A stretch of DNA of 10,523 nt from contig DASSZD010000092.1 of assembly GCA_035702985.1 (NCBI GenBank), positions 1 through 10,523 on the forward strand. The letters are read 5' to 3'. The first letter of the stretch is position 1. Each line of letters starts with the position of its first letter. Origin of the DNA: JAKAXG01 sp035702985. GTDB taxonomy: Bacteria > Actinomycetota > Acidimicrobiia > Acidimicrobiales > Palsa-688. The translations under genes and the position numbers were made by a program. The notes beneath the pieces were generated by a model. That model worked only from the letters and a program-made list of their open reading frames with translations, was not told the DNA's origin and did no database searches. Positions 1-7,585 of this stretch are shown in pieces.

Positions 1-404
1 GATCGCCACCGGAGCCGACGACAGATGGAGCACCCTGACGAGCCGGTCAGCGAGTTCGGTCCAGTTCCGGTGCACCAGGCGAACCTATCGGACCTGAACA
101 CCGCACGGACCGACCCCGCCTAAGACTGGGTCAAACGTCGGTCCCTACCATCAAGACAACACCGTTCGCCCTCCCGAATAACGCCCTCCTCGGCCGCCGC
201 TCGCTGACCCCAGCGCCGCTCCCGACGCCCCCACCCGCGCCTTACCCGGCGAGCCAGACGATCGCTCAAGCCGAAAAACTCGGAGTCAAAGTTCCAGCAG
301 CCAAGCCCAGCCTGTCCCCTAATCGCGGAGGCACCTCGTGGTCAGCCTGACCCGGATCGCCGGATATACGACGTCCCTGCTCGCGCCCGATCGGTGTGTC
401 GAGG
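1..404. other. Stretch without a recognisable gene
   Basis: No coding region here can be supported. A plus-strand frame is open from the left edge to a TAA at 121-123 (40 codons, ending ...NTARTDPA). It could be the 3' end of a gene entering from the left, but I do not recognise it. The rest is broken by stops in the frames I read and lacks the strong GC3 pattern of the genes on the right. The base composition looks less GC-rich than the region beyond 4100, which fits degraded or acquired DNA. I see no tandem repeat, hairpin terminator or insertion-sequence end. Confidence 0.4.
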
Positions 405-829
405 CTACGGCTTCTCGATCACCAGCCCGGGCGCGTTGTCGAAGATGCCGTCGTTGGATACCAGTGGAATCCCAAGGCGCAAAGCAGTCGCTGTAACCCA
501 ACGGTCTGCGTCATGGTCATGCTGGGCCAGTGCATGCCCGATGCGTTCACTTCAGCTCGAAGCCTCGCGTAGGTCAGAATGAGATCGGGGCCTGTATGCA
601 CGGTCTCCGCTGCCCCGATCCTGGCCTCCAGTTCCCTCACCCGTTTCTCTCCCCACCCACGACGGAGGGCTCCATAGCGGAGTTCCGCCGCGGTCTGAAA
701 CGAGATGAAAGCCGGTCTGCCGACGATGATGGGCTCGTAGCGCTCCGCCAGAGCGGACCGACGGACCAGATCGGCTCCGAACACGTCCGTGTCGATGACG
801 ATAGGGCCACGAGATGCTTGGACGCTCAC
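405..829 (-). pseudogene. PIN-domain (VapC-type) toxin gene, frameshifted
   Basis: This is the toxin half of a VapBC-like module; PIN toxins are Mg-dependent ribonucleases, usually about 130-140 residues. The gene starts at GTG (829) and overlaps the antitoxin stop in GTGA. The first 98 codons read as a PIN domain, with the first acidic site at D13 (VIDTDVF) and a second at E49 (TAAEL). The frame then runs into an unrelated tail. In the next frame the expected C-terminal motifs follow immediately: GHALAQHDHDADRW, a conserved acidic segment, then LGIPLVSNDGIFDN, ending at TAG 407-405. One missing base around 537-541 (minus-strand TCGGGC) explains everything. It is either a real inactivating mutation or a sequencing error. 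Corrected, the protein would be about 141 residues. Family identification is firm; the VapC subgroup is not assigned. Confidence 0.8.
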
Positions 830-984
830 CCCTTGAGGACGGCGAGGAAGGCGGAGCCTTCGTCGTCGTCAAGATCCTCGATCACCATCTCTTCGTGGGG
901 AGGCAAGGGCCGTACGCGCCGAAGGAGCTCCTCTACTGGGAGCTCGAGCGATCCGGACTCCGGCACGACAGGCTCAGTCGACAT
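826..984 (-). CDS. Small antitoxin-like protein upstream of PIN toxin
   Basis: This is a 52-residue acidic protein whose TGA stop overlaps the GTG start of the PIN toxin gene in GTGA, the classic coupling of type II toxin-antitoxin pairs. The start at 984 is chosen because GGAGGT (994-989) lies 4-5 nt upstream of the ATG, one of the clearest ribosome sites in the window. The sequence begins MSTEPVVPESG and contains LPVEELLRRVRPLPP and the acidic EEMVIEDLDDDEG, then a short hydrophobic end. I see no clear ribbon-helix-helix or AbrB fold, so the antitoxin call rests on size, position and coupling. The frame stays open upstream to a TTG at 1107; that extension begins RAVRLRDYGARVMGRLEG, faintly Phd-like, and could be a relic of another antitoxin. 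With the toxin broken, this gene may be drifting. Confidence 0.6.
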   Translation of the reverse strand: MSTEPVVPESGSLELPVEELLRRVRPLPPHEEMVIEDLDDDEGSAFLAVLKG

Positions 985-1142
985 GGCGACCTCCAGACTA
1001 CCCCCGGATCCGAGCTGGTCGAAGGAGACGAGAGTCGTTCGCGGAGACGATCCTTCCAGACGTCCCATAACTCGCGCCCCGTAATCCCGGAGCCTCACCG
1101 CCCTCAAACGCCGGTTGTGAGAATGCGTCGCTGGGCGGGTGG

Positions 1143-1517
1143 CTACCGTCCGACGGGCGGCGTGTCGGTACCGGGTGGCAACAGGAGCTGATCCGAATCG
1201 ACAAGGTGGAGAGCCTCAAGGACGAGATGGGGAATTGCTTCGTGGGCGAGAGCCAAGATGCGTTCGAGCACAACCGCGATGGGAGACTTGTCAACGGACA
1301 GCGCTTTGGTCCAGGCGACTGGGTGATAGCGGGCCAAGGAGGACAAGACGAAGAGGATCGCCCACCAAGTCATGAGCGGGCTGGGTGGAAGCAACCCGGA
1401 TTCAACGGCTGGGCGTAACCATCGTCGCCCCTGCCACCGGTACTGAGGAGCTATAGCGTCCAGGCCATCGAGATGTGCTGATACGCCATATCGCCGTTCC
1501 TGAAGAAGCGCTTGATG
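1143..1517 (-). pseudogene. C-terminal fragment of a YaaC-like protein
   Basis: An open frame runs from just after a stop at 1520-1518 to TAG at 1145-1143, with no convincing start or ribosome site. Its middle reads LMTWWAILFVLSSLARYHP (from about 1376), then VAWTKALSVDKSP, AVVLERILALAHEAIP and HLVLEAL. From memory this resembles the C-terminal part of the YaaC-like family (LSxLARYxPxxW, then a conserved SPxAVxLE). The function of YaaC is not established. About 125 codons remain against roughly 300 or more in full-length members, so the N-terminal part is missing. A different frame just upstream ends at 1451 and shows no clear continuation. The fragment lies among other broken genes in the island. 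Assignment is by pattern recall and needs a profile search. Confidence 0.45.
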
Positions 1518-1646
1518 TCAAGAGTCTTCGACGGAGTCGATGTCCGTTTTGTTGTAGGCGTTCGTGGCGAGTGGGTGGGCTCTCGGAGCGCGCGTGAGCG
1601 GCGGCTGTTCGATTCAGCGGAATCGTCAGCCGGGGGGGGAGGGGCG

Positions 1647-1691
1647 GTCAAGGCCGGCCCATCCAGGGCCGCCCGGAGGGGGAGCCTTGAC
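1647..1691. repeat. Nested inverted repeat at the membrane gene stop
   Basis: The outer arms GTCAAGGC (1647-1654) and GCCTTGAC (1684-1691) enclose an inner perfect hairpin, CGGCCC (1655-1660) and GGGCCG (1666-1671) around ATCCA. It sits on the stop codon of the frame-corrected membrane gene. It lacks a T run on either strand, so at best it is a GC-rich terminator or a cruciform. Confidence 0.4.
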
Positions 1692-2623
1692 GGACCCGGG
1701 GTTCAGTTGTCGCCAGCCACCCTGGGATCGGACCGCCCCCTGGGCGGTCCTGGTTGCTCCGGTGGTGGTTGGGCACAGCGGCCGACGACAGGGATAGCGC
1801 GGTCAGATCCGACAGCCGACCGAACGCCGCGAACACGATCACCGCCCAGGCCACGGCCATCATGAACTGCGGAATGGACAGCCCCACCCGCAACGTGGTC
1901 AAGTCCGCGCCGGGGCCGAACACGAACCCGGACGTGATCGCCAGCACCGGGTATGCGGCTGCCAGGGCCAAACAGCCCGGCCACCAGCACCCGGATCCGA
2001 CCGCTTGGCATGAAACCTCGGCGAGTGGATCCCTCGAAGGTGGCGGCCAGGCCGGCGTAGGCCACCAGGAACAGCACCGCAGTGGCGATCGGCAAGGCCC
2101 GGCCCGGCCCGTTCGGCGCGGGCAGGCCCGACGCCACGGCCAGAACCAACAACGACCCGCTGGCCAGCAGCCACAAGTTCGACTGGCGGCCGGAGCCCCC
2201 GCCGCGCTCCGCGATGGAACGCCTACCGGCCTCGAACAGGGTCAGTGCCGACCAACCGCCCACCCCCACGGCGATCACCACCGAACCCGCGTCGGATCCG
2301 TTGGCCCCGTTGGCGGCCACGACCAGCTGGCCCATAACGATCAGAAGCGACGCCCCCACCGCCGCGACCAGTTCGGCACCTCGAGGCCAGCCGGCTCCCA
2401 ATGCCGCATCCCACGCCGTCACCGCCACCGCCGCCAGACCAGCGGCCAGCCCGACAAAGGCCGCCCACCCAGCCGCGGTGGCCAGATCCCGGCTGGCGCC
2501 CAGGCTCGACCGGGTTAGGACGGCGTACGCCACGCAAGCCAGCGCCGCCTGCAGCACCAGCAATGCGGCACCGACAGTCAAGAACTGGGCGGCCCGAGCG
2601 GACCGGGTGATCTCGATCAGCAC
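1648..2623 (-). pseudogene. Multi-pass membrane protein gene with a frameshift
   Basis: The start is GTG at 2623, supported by an upstream GAGGAG about 5 nt away. The first 217 codons encode six or so hydrophobic segments (roughly residues 13-36, 47-70, 86-104, 112-131, 148-166 and 176-195) joined by short loops, with a basic stretch (RRGFMPSGRIR) before the next one. At 1970-1972 the minus strand reads CTGTTTGGCCCTGG; removing one T restores VAGLLALAAAYPVLAITSG and two more membrane segments, including GLSIPQFMMAVAWAVIVFAAFG. That frame ends at TGA 1650-1648, giving about 324 residues. Without the correction, translation continues into an Arg/Gly-rich tail typical of a wrong frame. I do not recognise the family; it looks like an integral membrane protein of about eight helices with no visible catalytic motif. 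A one-base error in a homopolymer could be real decay or a sequencing artefact. Confidence 0.7.
1730..1750. repeat. Perfect 9-bp hairpin
   Basis: GGACCGCCC (1730-1738) and GGGCGGTCC (1742-1750) are perfect complements around a 3-nt loop. The hairpin lies inside the 3' end of the frame-corrected membrane gene, and no T tract follows it on the minus strand. It could weaken elongation or be part of a degraded 3' end. No function is proven. Confidence 0.45.
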
Positions 2624-2766
2624 TGTCGCTCCTCGCTCCCCTCTGCGATCCCGAATCGCCCAACGGAGGTCAACGGCCGGGCTCGACCCCTTGACGGATC
2701 AGACCCCGGAACTGTCGGCGACCGGACCCCCCGCTGACGATGACGGCGTCCAGAGTGTCCTCGGCG

Positions 2767-3912
2767 TCAGCCGGCCGGCGCGTCGGGCCGGGCCAGCATC
2801 TGCCCCATGATGGCGGCCGCCGCCCGGCTTCGCTCCTCTATGGCGTGGCTGTAGACCCGCAGGGTCAGCGACGGATCGGAATGGCCGAGGAAGTCGGCGA
2901 CGGTCCGAACGTCCATGCCGGCGTGGATGAGCTGGGTGGCCGTGAAGTGTCGAAGGTCGTGCAGGCGGACCTGCGGGGCGCCGACCGCGTCGCGCACCCG
3001 GGTGAAGAAGCCGGTCACGTTGTCCGGACGGAACGGGGTCCTGGCCTCCACGAACGGGCTGAACACGAACGCGTCGTCGGCGAGGGTCCTGCCCGCCTGG
3101 GCTATCCACGCCTCGACGTTCCGGCGGTGCTGCGCCAACAGAGCGACACCGACCCCGTCGAGGGCCAGCTTGCGGGACCGGTCCGTCTTGGTGGACTTCT
3201 CGGCCAAGCCCCCGACCGCCACCACTACGGCCCGGGCCACGTGGATCACGCCCCGGTCCAGGTCGACATCCGACCAGCGCAGGGCACACAGCTCACCTCG
3301 GCGCATCCCGGTCAGCGCGGCGAGCATGAGCAGTGGCGCCAGCCTGGGGTCGCGGCGCTCCGCCTCCTCGATCACTTCTCGGACCACCTCGACCGAGGGG
3401 GCCGCGACCCGGCGCTGGGAGACCCGGGGCGGCTTGGCCCGCTCCGCGACGTTGTCCCGCACCCAGCCCCACCGCACCGCCTGGTGCAGCGCCGAGGACA
3501 GGATGGCGTGCACGTTGCGGATCGACTTGGGTGACCGGCCGGCGTCCCTGAGCGCGCCGTAGAGGTCATCGAGGTGCTTGGCCGTCAGCCGGGCCAGCTT
3601 CACCTTGGCCAGGGTCGGGCGGACGTGGTTGTCCACCTGGGAGCGGTAGTTGCGGATGGTCGTCGGCGACAGGTCGACCCGATCGCACTCGGCCAGCCAC
3701 TCGTCGAGCAGCTGACCGACCGTCACCCCCACCCCGTCGGCCCGGCCGGGGACCTGCTGGTCGACCAGCTCCCGCAGCGCGGCGTCGGCCGCCCGGGCGC
3801 CGCCGTGGAAGGTCCTCGACAGCTGCTTCCACCGGCCGGTCACCGGGTCCTGGCCGAGCGACACCCGCAGCTCCCAGACACCCTCCCGGATCTGGCGCTT
3901 GGACCCACGCAC
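2767..3912 (-). CDS. Tyrosine recombinase (site-specific integrase)
   Basis: The enzyme catalyses integration and excision of a mobile element by conservative site-specific recombination through a covalent Tyr-DNA intermediate. Numbering from the GTG at 3912 (381 residues), residues 1-50 form an N-terminal arm-binding-type region (RGSKRQIREGVWELRV), about 64-155 the SAM-like core-binding domain (VGQLLDEWLAECDRV), and about 170-370 the catalytic domain. All key residues are visible: R204 (TGMRRGEL), K242 (STKTDRS), H318 and R321 (HDLRH), H344 (LGHSD) and Y354 (LRVYSHA). The length is normal for actinobacterial integrases. I prefer this start over the ATG at 3960 because the protein then begins at the family's usual RGSKR, and TACCAT lies exactly 6 nt upstream, as at other leaderless genes here. 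It appears intact, unlike its neighbours to the left, and its 5' end faces tRNA-fMet. Confidence 0.92.
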   Translation of the reverse strand: MRGSKRQIREGVWELRVSLGQDPVTGRWKQLSRTFHGGARAADAALRELVDQQVPGRADGVGVTVGQLLDEWLAECDRVDLSPTTIRNYRSQVDNHVRPTLAKVKLARLTAKHLDDLYGALRDAGRSPKSIRNVHAILSSALHQAVRWGWVRDNVAERAKPPRVSQRRVAAPSVEVVREVIEEAERRDPRLAPLLMLAALTGMRRGELCALRWSDVDLDRGVIHVARAVVVAVGGLAEKSTKTDRSRKLALDGVGVALLAQHRRNVEAWIAQAGRTLADDAFVFSPFVEARTPFRPDNVTGFFTRVRDAVGAPQVRLHDLRHFTATQLIHAGMDVRTVADFLGHSDPSLTLRVYSHAIEERSRAAAAIMGQMLARPDAPAG

Positions 3913-3913
3913 G

Positions 3914-3965
3914 ATCCCATGGTAACCACCCCATGTGACCGGATTCGTGGGATGAACCATGGGAT
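3914..3965 (-). promoter_or_regulatory. Integrase promoter and candidate operator
   Basis: On the minus strand TACCAT (3924-3919) fits a TANNNT -10 box and is followed by 6 nt and the GTG start at 3912, predicting a leaderless mRNA. A perfect 10-bp inverted repeat, ATCCCATGGT (3914-3923) and ACCATGGGAT (3956-3965), has its proximal half over this -10 box; the half-sites are 42 bp apart, about four helical turns. A further related ATCCCAC lies between them on the minus strand. This suits autoregulation or recombinase arm binding. If translation instead starts at 3960, the proximal half would be inside the gene. Confidence 0.45.
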
Positions 3966-3983
3966 GGAACCCCGGACAGCAGA

Positions 3984-4009
3984 AGGCCCCACTCCTAAAA
4001 GTGGGGCCT
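3984..4009 (-). terminator. Terminator hairpin after tRNA-fMet
   Basis: Perfect 9-bp arms AGGCCCCAC (3984-3992) and GTGGGGCCT (4001-4009) enclose an 8-nt loop. On the minus strand the hairpin comes 15 nt after the tRNA CCA end and is followed by TCTGCTGT, only weakly T-rich. Its position points to termination of the tRNA transcript and insulation from the integrase gene. Confidence 0.7.
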
Positions 4010-4024
4010 GACCTGCGGTTTTCT

Positions 4025-4101
<77 letters not shown>

Positions 4102-4105
4102 GCGG

Positions 4106-4141
4106 AGAGACCACTATAACACCTCCCGGCGGCGAGCGTCA
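4106..4141 (-). promoter_or_regulatory. tRNA-fMet promoter
   Basis: On the minus strand TGACGC (4141-4136) and TATAGT (4118-4113) are separated by exactly 17 bp, a good sigma70-type -35/-10 pair. Transcription would start near 4106, leaving about 5 nt before the mature tRNA 5' end. The region lies between the lipoprotein stop and the tRNA. Confidence 0.75.
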
Positions 4142-4170
4142 GGCGGCCCCCGGCAAGCAGTCAGGCACCG

Positions 4171-4815
4171 TCAACGGATGGACGACAGGTGCACCACGTA
4201 CCACTCCCCCCGCCACGAGATCATGGAGGCGATGGTGAAATAGTGCGCCGCCCCGCCGACGGTGAAGTTGACCCGGGTGCCGTAGACCCGCCAGTAGCTG
4301 CCCTTGTTGTACTCCACGCCGGGCCGGATCCACTCGGCGGCGGGCGGGACGGTGACCGAGGCCAGCGTGCCGGTGGAGCCGATCTGCCGGTGGAGGGAGG
4401 CGATGTCCTGGTCGTAGTCGGGGATGAGCCGGGTCTGGTAGTCGTGGACCGGGTCGGAGATGCCCTTGACCTGGATGTAGGCGCTGAGCGGGAAGAACGC
4501 CGGGCCGGCCAGGGCCGGCTGGCCGGTGAGGACGGCCTGCCACAGGGCCTGGATGCGGGCCAGGAAGGCCGGGTCCGATCCCGACGGCAGCTGGGTGGTC
4601 TGGGGCAGGGTCCCGGGGTCGACCGTGGTGGAGGTGGTGGTGGTGGTGGGCGCCACGGTGGTGGGGGTGGTGGAGCTGGTGGTGGTGGGGGCCGGCGTGG
4701 TGGGGCTGGACGATCCGGCCGCCGAGGGGGCCCGCCCGGCCGAGCACGCCGAGCACGCCGCCGCCAGGGCACCGGCCGCCAGGGCCCCGGCCAGGGCGCC
4801 CCCGCGATTACGCAT
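4171..4815 (-). CDS. Secreted lipoprotein with Thr/Pro-rich linker, function unknown
   Basis: This 214-residue protein starts MRNRGG and has an Ala-rich hydrophobic segment ending ALAAAC, so C21 is the likely lipidated cysteine (the -3 position is Ala rather than Leu, with Leu at -4; a second Cys follows at 24). Residues about 28-70 are a Ser/Thr/Pro-rich linker made of Thr runs, seen as GGTGGT-rich DNA on the plus strand around 4624-4706. The C-terminal part (about 75-214) is a globular extracytoplasmic domain with QALWQAVLTGQPALAG near its start and YFTIASMISWRGEWYVVH at its end. I do not recognise a family, although the last strands recall small alpha/beta barrels. The ATG is 12 nt after the stop of the aldo/keto reductase, so the two are probably one transcript. 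A functional link to the reductase is not evident. Confidence 0.8.
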   Translation of the reverse strand: MRNRGGALAGALAAGALAAACSACSAGRAPSAAGSSSPTTPAPTTTSSTTPTTVAPTTTTTSTTVDPGTLPQTTQLPSGSDPAFLARIQALWQAVLTGQPALAGPAFFPLSAYIQVKGISDPVHDYQTRLIPDYDQDIASLHRQIGSTGTLASVTVPPAAEWIRPGVEYNKGSYWRVYGTRVNFTVGGAAHYFTIASMISWRGEWYVVHLSSIR

Positions 4816-4827
4816 GCGGATGACCGG

Positions 4828-5850
4828 TCAGCTCCGGCGCAGGGCCGCCTGGGCCAGGGCCGGCGGGGTGTAGCCGGCGTCGGACCAGCTGAAATTCCGC
4901 CCGGGCGGGACGATCCCGTCGATGCGGTCGAGGACCGAGGGCTCCAGGTGCACGTCCACCGCCCCCAGCTGGCTCTCCAGGTGCCCGGCGGTGCGGGGCC
5001 CGATGATGGCCGAGGTGACCGCCGGGTGCTGCAGGACGAACGCCAGCGCCATGTGGATCAGCGTCATCCCGGCCTCCTCGGCCAGCCCGGCCAGGGCGTC
5101 GGCCGCGTCCAGCTTGGCCTGGTTGGCCGGGTTGGACAGGTCGTAGCGGCCGGGGATGCGGTCGGCCCGCCGGCTGGTCAGTCCGTCGGCCCCCTTGCGC
5201 CACTTGCCGGACAGCCAGCCCCCGCCCAGGGGGCTCCACGGGATGACCCCCATGCCGTAGCGCTGGCAGGTGGGCAGCACCTCGGCCTCCACCCCCCGCA
5301 CCAGCATGGAGTAGGGGGGCTGCTCGCACACGAAGCGCTCCCGGCCCCGCCGCTGGGCCACCCACTGGGCCTCGACGATCTCCGACGGGGGGAACGTGGA
5401 CGACCCCAGGTAACGGACCTTCCCCTGGCGGACCAGGTCGGTGAGCGCCCCGAGCGTCTCGTCGATGTCGATGTGGGGGTCGGGCCGGTGGATCTGGTAC
5501 AGGTCGATGTAGTCGGTGCCCAGCCGGCGCAGGCTGTTCTCGCACTCCTCGATGATCCAGCGCCGGGAGTTGCCCCCCATGTTGGGGTCGTCGCCCATGG
5601 ACCCGTGCACCTTGGTGGCGATGACCAGCCGGTCCCGCCGCCCCTGGATGGCCTTGGCCACGATGGTCTCGGACTCCCCCGCCGAGTACACGTCGGCGGT
5701 GTCGATGAAGTTGATGCCGGCGTCGAGGGCGGCGTGGATTATCCGCACCGAGTCCTCGTGGTCGGGGTTGCCCCATGCCCCGAACATCATGGCGCCCAGG
5801 CACAGCTCGCTGACCTTGACGCCGGTGGTTCCCAGGTTGCGGTACTCCAT
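4828..5850 (-). CDS. Aldo/keto reductase
   Basis: This is an NADPH-dependent oxidoreductase of the AKR superfamily, predicted cytosolic, 340 residues, close to other members. The full catalytic tetrad is visible: D50 (NFIDTADVY), Y55, K80 (IATKVHG) and H121 (YQIHRPDP). The GxxxxxV strand begins at GTTGVKVSELCLG. The cofactor site includes SPLGGGWLSGK (206-216) and IIGPRT (282-287). The ordering D-T-A-D-x-Y and the H-R-P-D-P motif fit the bacterial YajO/Tas-like branch. Substrate cannot be inferred; such enzymes reduce aldehydes and ketones. The ATG at 5850 begins the usual MEYRNLGTTG and lies 6 nt after TAGGTT, suggesting a leaderless mRNA. The gene is divergent from the DsbA-like gene, with 53 bp between starts, and is followed by the lipoprotein gene 12 nt away. 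Confidence 0.94.
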   Translation of the reverse strand: MEYRNLGTTGVKVSELCLGAMMFGAWGNPDHEDSVRIIHAALDAGINFIDTADVYSAGESETIVAKAIQGRRDRLVIATKVHGSMGDDPNMGGNSRRWIIEECENSLRRLGTDYIDLYQIHRPDPHIDIDETLGALTDLVRQGKVRYLGSSTFPPSEIVEAQWVAQRRGRERFVCEQPPYSMLVRGVEAEVLPTCQRYGMGVIPWSPLGGGWLSGKWRKGADGLTSRRADRIPGRYDLSNPANQAKLDAADALAGLAEEAGMTLIHMALAFVLQHPAVTSAIIGPRTAGHLESQLGAVDVHLEPSVLDRIDGIVPPGRNFSWSDAGYTPPALAQAALRRS

Positions 5851-5903
5851 GGTACGAACCTACCCCCGACCGGAAGAGCCGGCTGCACCGGTACATTTCG
5901 ATA
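5851..5903. promoter_or_regulatory. Divergent leaderless promoters (AKR / DsbA-like)
   Basis: The 53-bp space between two divergent starts holds two mirror-image elements. On the minus strand TAGGTT (5862-5857) is followed by 6 nt and the reductase ATG at 5850; on the plus strand TACATT (5892-5897) is followed by 6 nt and the GTG at 5904. Neither gene has a Shine-Dalgarno sequence. Placement matches TANNNT -10 boxes of actinobacterial leaderless genes, with transcription starting at the first base of each start codon. I see no convincing -35 boxes. Confidence 0.65.
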
Positions 5904-6515
5904 GTGGATACCGATCGGCAGTACGCAGACTTCTGGTTCGACCCGCTGTGCCCGTGGGCCTGGATGACCTCCCGCTGGATGCTCGAGGTGGAGAAGGTCC
6001 GGCCGGTGCAGACCCGCTGGCACGTCATGTCCCTGGCCGTGCTCAACGAGAGCCGGGACGACCTGTCCCCCGACTACCGCAAGCTGCTGGAGCGGGCGTG
6101 GGGGCCGGTCCGGGTGTGCATCGCCGCCGCCCAGCAGCACGGCGAGGAGGTGCTGCTGCCCCTCTACACCGCCATGGGCAACCGCATCCACCTGCAGCAG
6201 CGCAAGGACGACGGTGTCATCGCCGAGGCCCTGGAGGAAGCCGGCCTCCCGGCCGGGCTGGCCGCCGCCGCCACGTCGACCGACTTCGACGAGGACCTGC
6301 GCAAGTCCCACCACCAGGGCATGGACCCGGTCGGCTACGACGTGGGGACCCCGGTCGTACACGTCAACGGCGTGGCCTTCTTCGGCCCGGTCGTGACCCC
6401 CGCCCCCAAGGGTGAGGCGGCCGGCAAGCTGTGGGACGGGGTGAACCTGGTGGCCGCCACCGAGGGCTTCTACGAGTTGAAGCGGTCCCGGACCCAGGGG
6501 CCCATCTTCGACTGA
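5904..6515 (+). CDS. DsbA-fold mycothiol-dependent reductase homologue (Rv2466c-like)
   Basis: This 203-residue cytosolic thioredoxin-fold protein matches, from memory, Mycobacterium tuberculosis Rv2466c almost throughout (FWFDPLCPW, WHVMSLAVLNE.RDDL, RAWGPVR, LYTAMGNRIH, LRKSHHQGMD, VGTPVVHVNGVAFFGPV). Rv2466c is a mycothiol-dependent reductase involved in oxidative stress and nitro-prodrug activation. With an offset of three, the residues conserved around that active site are kept: C16, W18, N48, Y58 and H96, plus the cis-Pro loop T149-P150. The difference is CPWA here (C16, A19) in place of CPWC, so the second cysteine is absent and a monothiol mechanism is expected. The variant also seems common in other actinobacterial homologues. 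The GTG start has no ribosome site but has TACATT 6 nt upstream. Exact substrate is unknown. Confidence 0.9.
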   Translation: MDTDRQYADFWFDPLCPWAWMTSRWMLEVEKVRPVQTRWHVMSLAVLNESRDDLSPDYRKLLERAWGPVRVCIAAAQQHGEEVLLPLYTAMGNRIHLQQRKDDGVIAEALEEAGLPAGLAAAATSTDFDEDLRKSHHQGMDPVGYDVGTPVVHVNGVAFFGPVVTPAPKGEAAGKLWDGVNLVAATEGFYELKRSRTQGPIFD

Positions 6516-6801
6516 CGGGCGTCGGGCCGGGGTGTGCGGACTTTCACGCCCTTTTCCGGAATCGCGGCGTTCCAGGCGGGGAGGTTAACCAGGCCCCCGG
6601 TACCGCCCGAAATGACATCATCACCGATACTCCCCCCGCCCCCGCCCTGACCGACGACACCCCCCGGAGTGACTCGCGGATCCTGGAAACGGCCCTGCAC
6701 GCCGTCAGCGAGCTGGCCGTGCTGTGGGCCTTCGGACTGGCTCTGCTGCTGGTCCTGGCCCACCATTCCTGACCGCCGGCCGGCCATTACGGTATGGCCG
6801 C
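6516..6801 (+). other. Intergenic stretch with a possible one-helix peptide
   Basis: No clear gene or strong terminator lies between the DsbA-like gene and the dioxygenase. One plus-strand frame ending at TGA 6770-6772 encodes a plausible small membrane segment (ILETALHAVSELAVLWAFG then LALLLVLAHHS) after an acidic, Thr/Pro-rich stretch. I find no ATG, GTG or TTG start for it after 6515; the only ATG in frame (6431) is inside the upstream gene. It would therefore need a rare start or coupling, and may be chance. Confidence 0.25.
6788..6793 (+). promoter_or_regulatory. Candidate -10 box of the dioxygenase gene
   Basis: TACGGT fits TANNNT and lies 8 nt before the GTG at 6802, slightly farther than the 6-7 nt seen at other starts here. 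Transcription would begin within two or so bases of the start codon. No -35 box is evident. Confidence 0.4.
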
Positions 6802-7581
6802 GTGGAGGCTGTCACCTATTCCAGCTATCTGGCCCTCGACGAGATCCTCGGTGCCCAACGGCCCCGCAGCGAGGAGCCGGACGAGATGCTCTTCATCGTC
6901 ATCCACCAGGTGTACGAGCTGTGGTTCAAGCAGATGCTGCACGAGCTGGACCGCCTGGCCGACCATCTGGGCACCGGCAGCACCACCAGGTGCCTGGACA
7001 CCCTGCGGCGCATCCTGACCATCCTGAAGGTGGCGGTGGCCCAGGTGGACGTGCTGGAGACCATGACGCCCCGCCAGTTCACCGGGTTCCGGGGGCGGCT
7101 GGACGCGGCGAGCGGCTTCCAGTCGGCCCAGTTCCGCCAGATCGAGGCCGTGCTGGGCCGTCGGGCCCCGTCCATGCTGGCCCCCTACCCGGAGGGCGGC
7201 GCCGAGCGGACCGCCATCGCCGCCCGGATGGCCGCCCCGTCGGTGTTCGACGCCTACTGCCGGCTGCTGGCCGAACGCGGCTACCCGGTGCCGAAGGCGG
7301 TCCTGGAGCGGGACGTGACCCAGCCGTACGGGGGCTCCCAGGCGGTCGAGGAGGCCCTGGCCGCGGTGTACGCCGACGACGGACCGGAGGCCCAGGTGGC
7401 CGAGCGGCTGGTCGACCTGGACGAGGGGCTGCAGGAGTGGCGCTACCGGCACGTGAAGATGGTGCAGCGCACCATCGGGGACAAAGGGGGAACCGGTGGT
7501 TCCTCGGGCGCCGCCTACCTGCAGGGCACCCTGTTCGCCCCGGTCTTCCCGGACCTGTGGGCGGTACGCCGCCGGCTGTGA
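6802..7581 (+). CDS. kynA: Tryptophan 2,3-dioxygenase
   Basis: This heme enzyme opens the indole ring of L-tryptophan to N-formylkynurenine, the first step of the kynurenine pathway, in the cytosol. It has 259 residues, somewhat shorter than the roughly 280-300 of studied bacterial enzymes. Family blocks are clear: TYSSYLALDEIL, DEMLFIVIHQVYELWFKQ, SGFQSAQFRQIEAVLG and HVKMVQRTIGDKGGTGGSSG. By comparison with the Xanthomonas enzyme, H35 is the active-site histidine, F31 lines the indole pocket, R97 binds the carboxylate, H217 is the proximal heme ligand and T231 contacts the ammonium group; F93 replaces the usual Tyr113. The GTG at 6802 gives the normal N-terminus; the frame is open farther upstream but without homology. 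No other kynurenine gene is in the window. It ends 4 bp from the stop of the convergent gene. Confidence 0.95.
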   Translation: MEAVTYSSYLALDEILGAQRPRSEEPDEMLFIVIHQVYELWFKQMLHELDRLADHLGTGSTTRCLDTLRRILTILKVAVAQVDVLETMTPRQFTGFRGRLDAASGFQSAQFRQIEAVLGRRAPSMLAPYPEGGAERTAIAARMAAPSVFDAYCRLLAERGYPVPKAVLERDVTQPYGGSQAVEEALAAVYADDGPEAQVAERLVDLDEGLQEWRYRHVKMVQRTIGDKGGTGGSSGAAYLQGTLFAPVFPDLWAVRRRL

Positions 7582-7585
7582 GGCC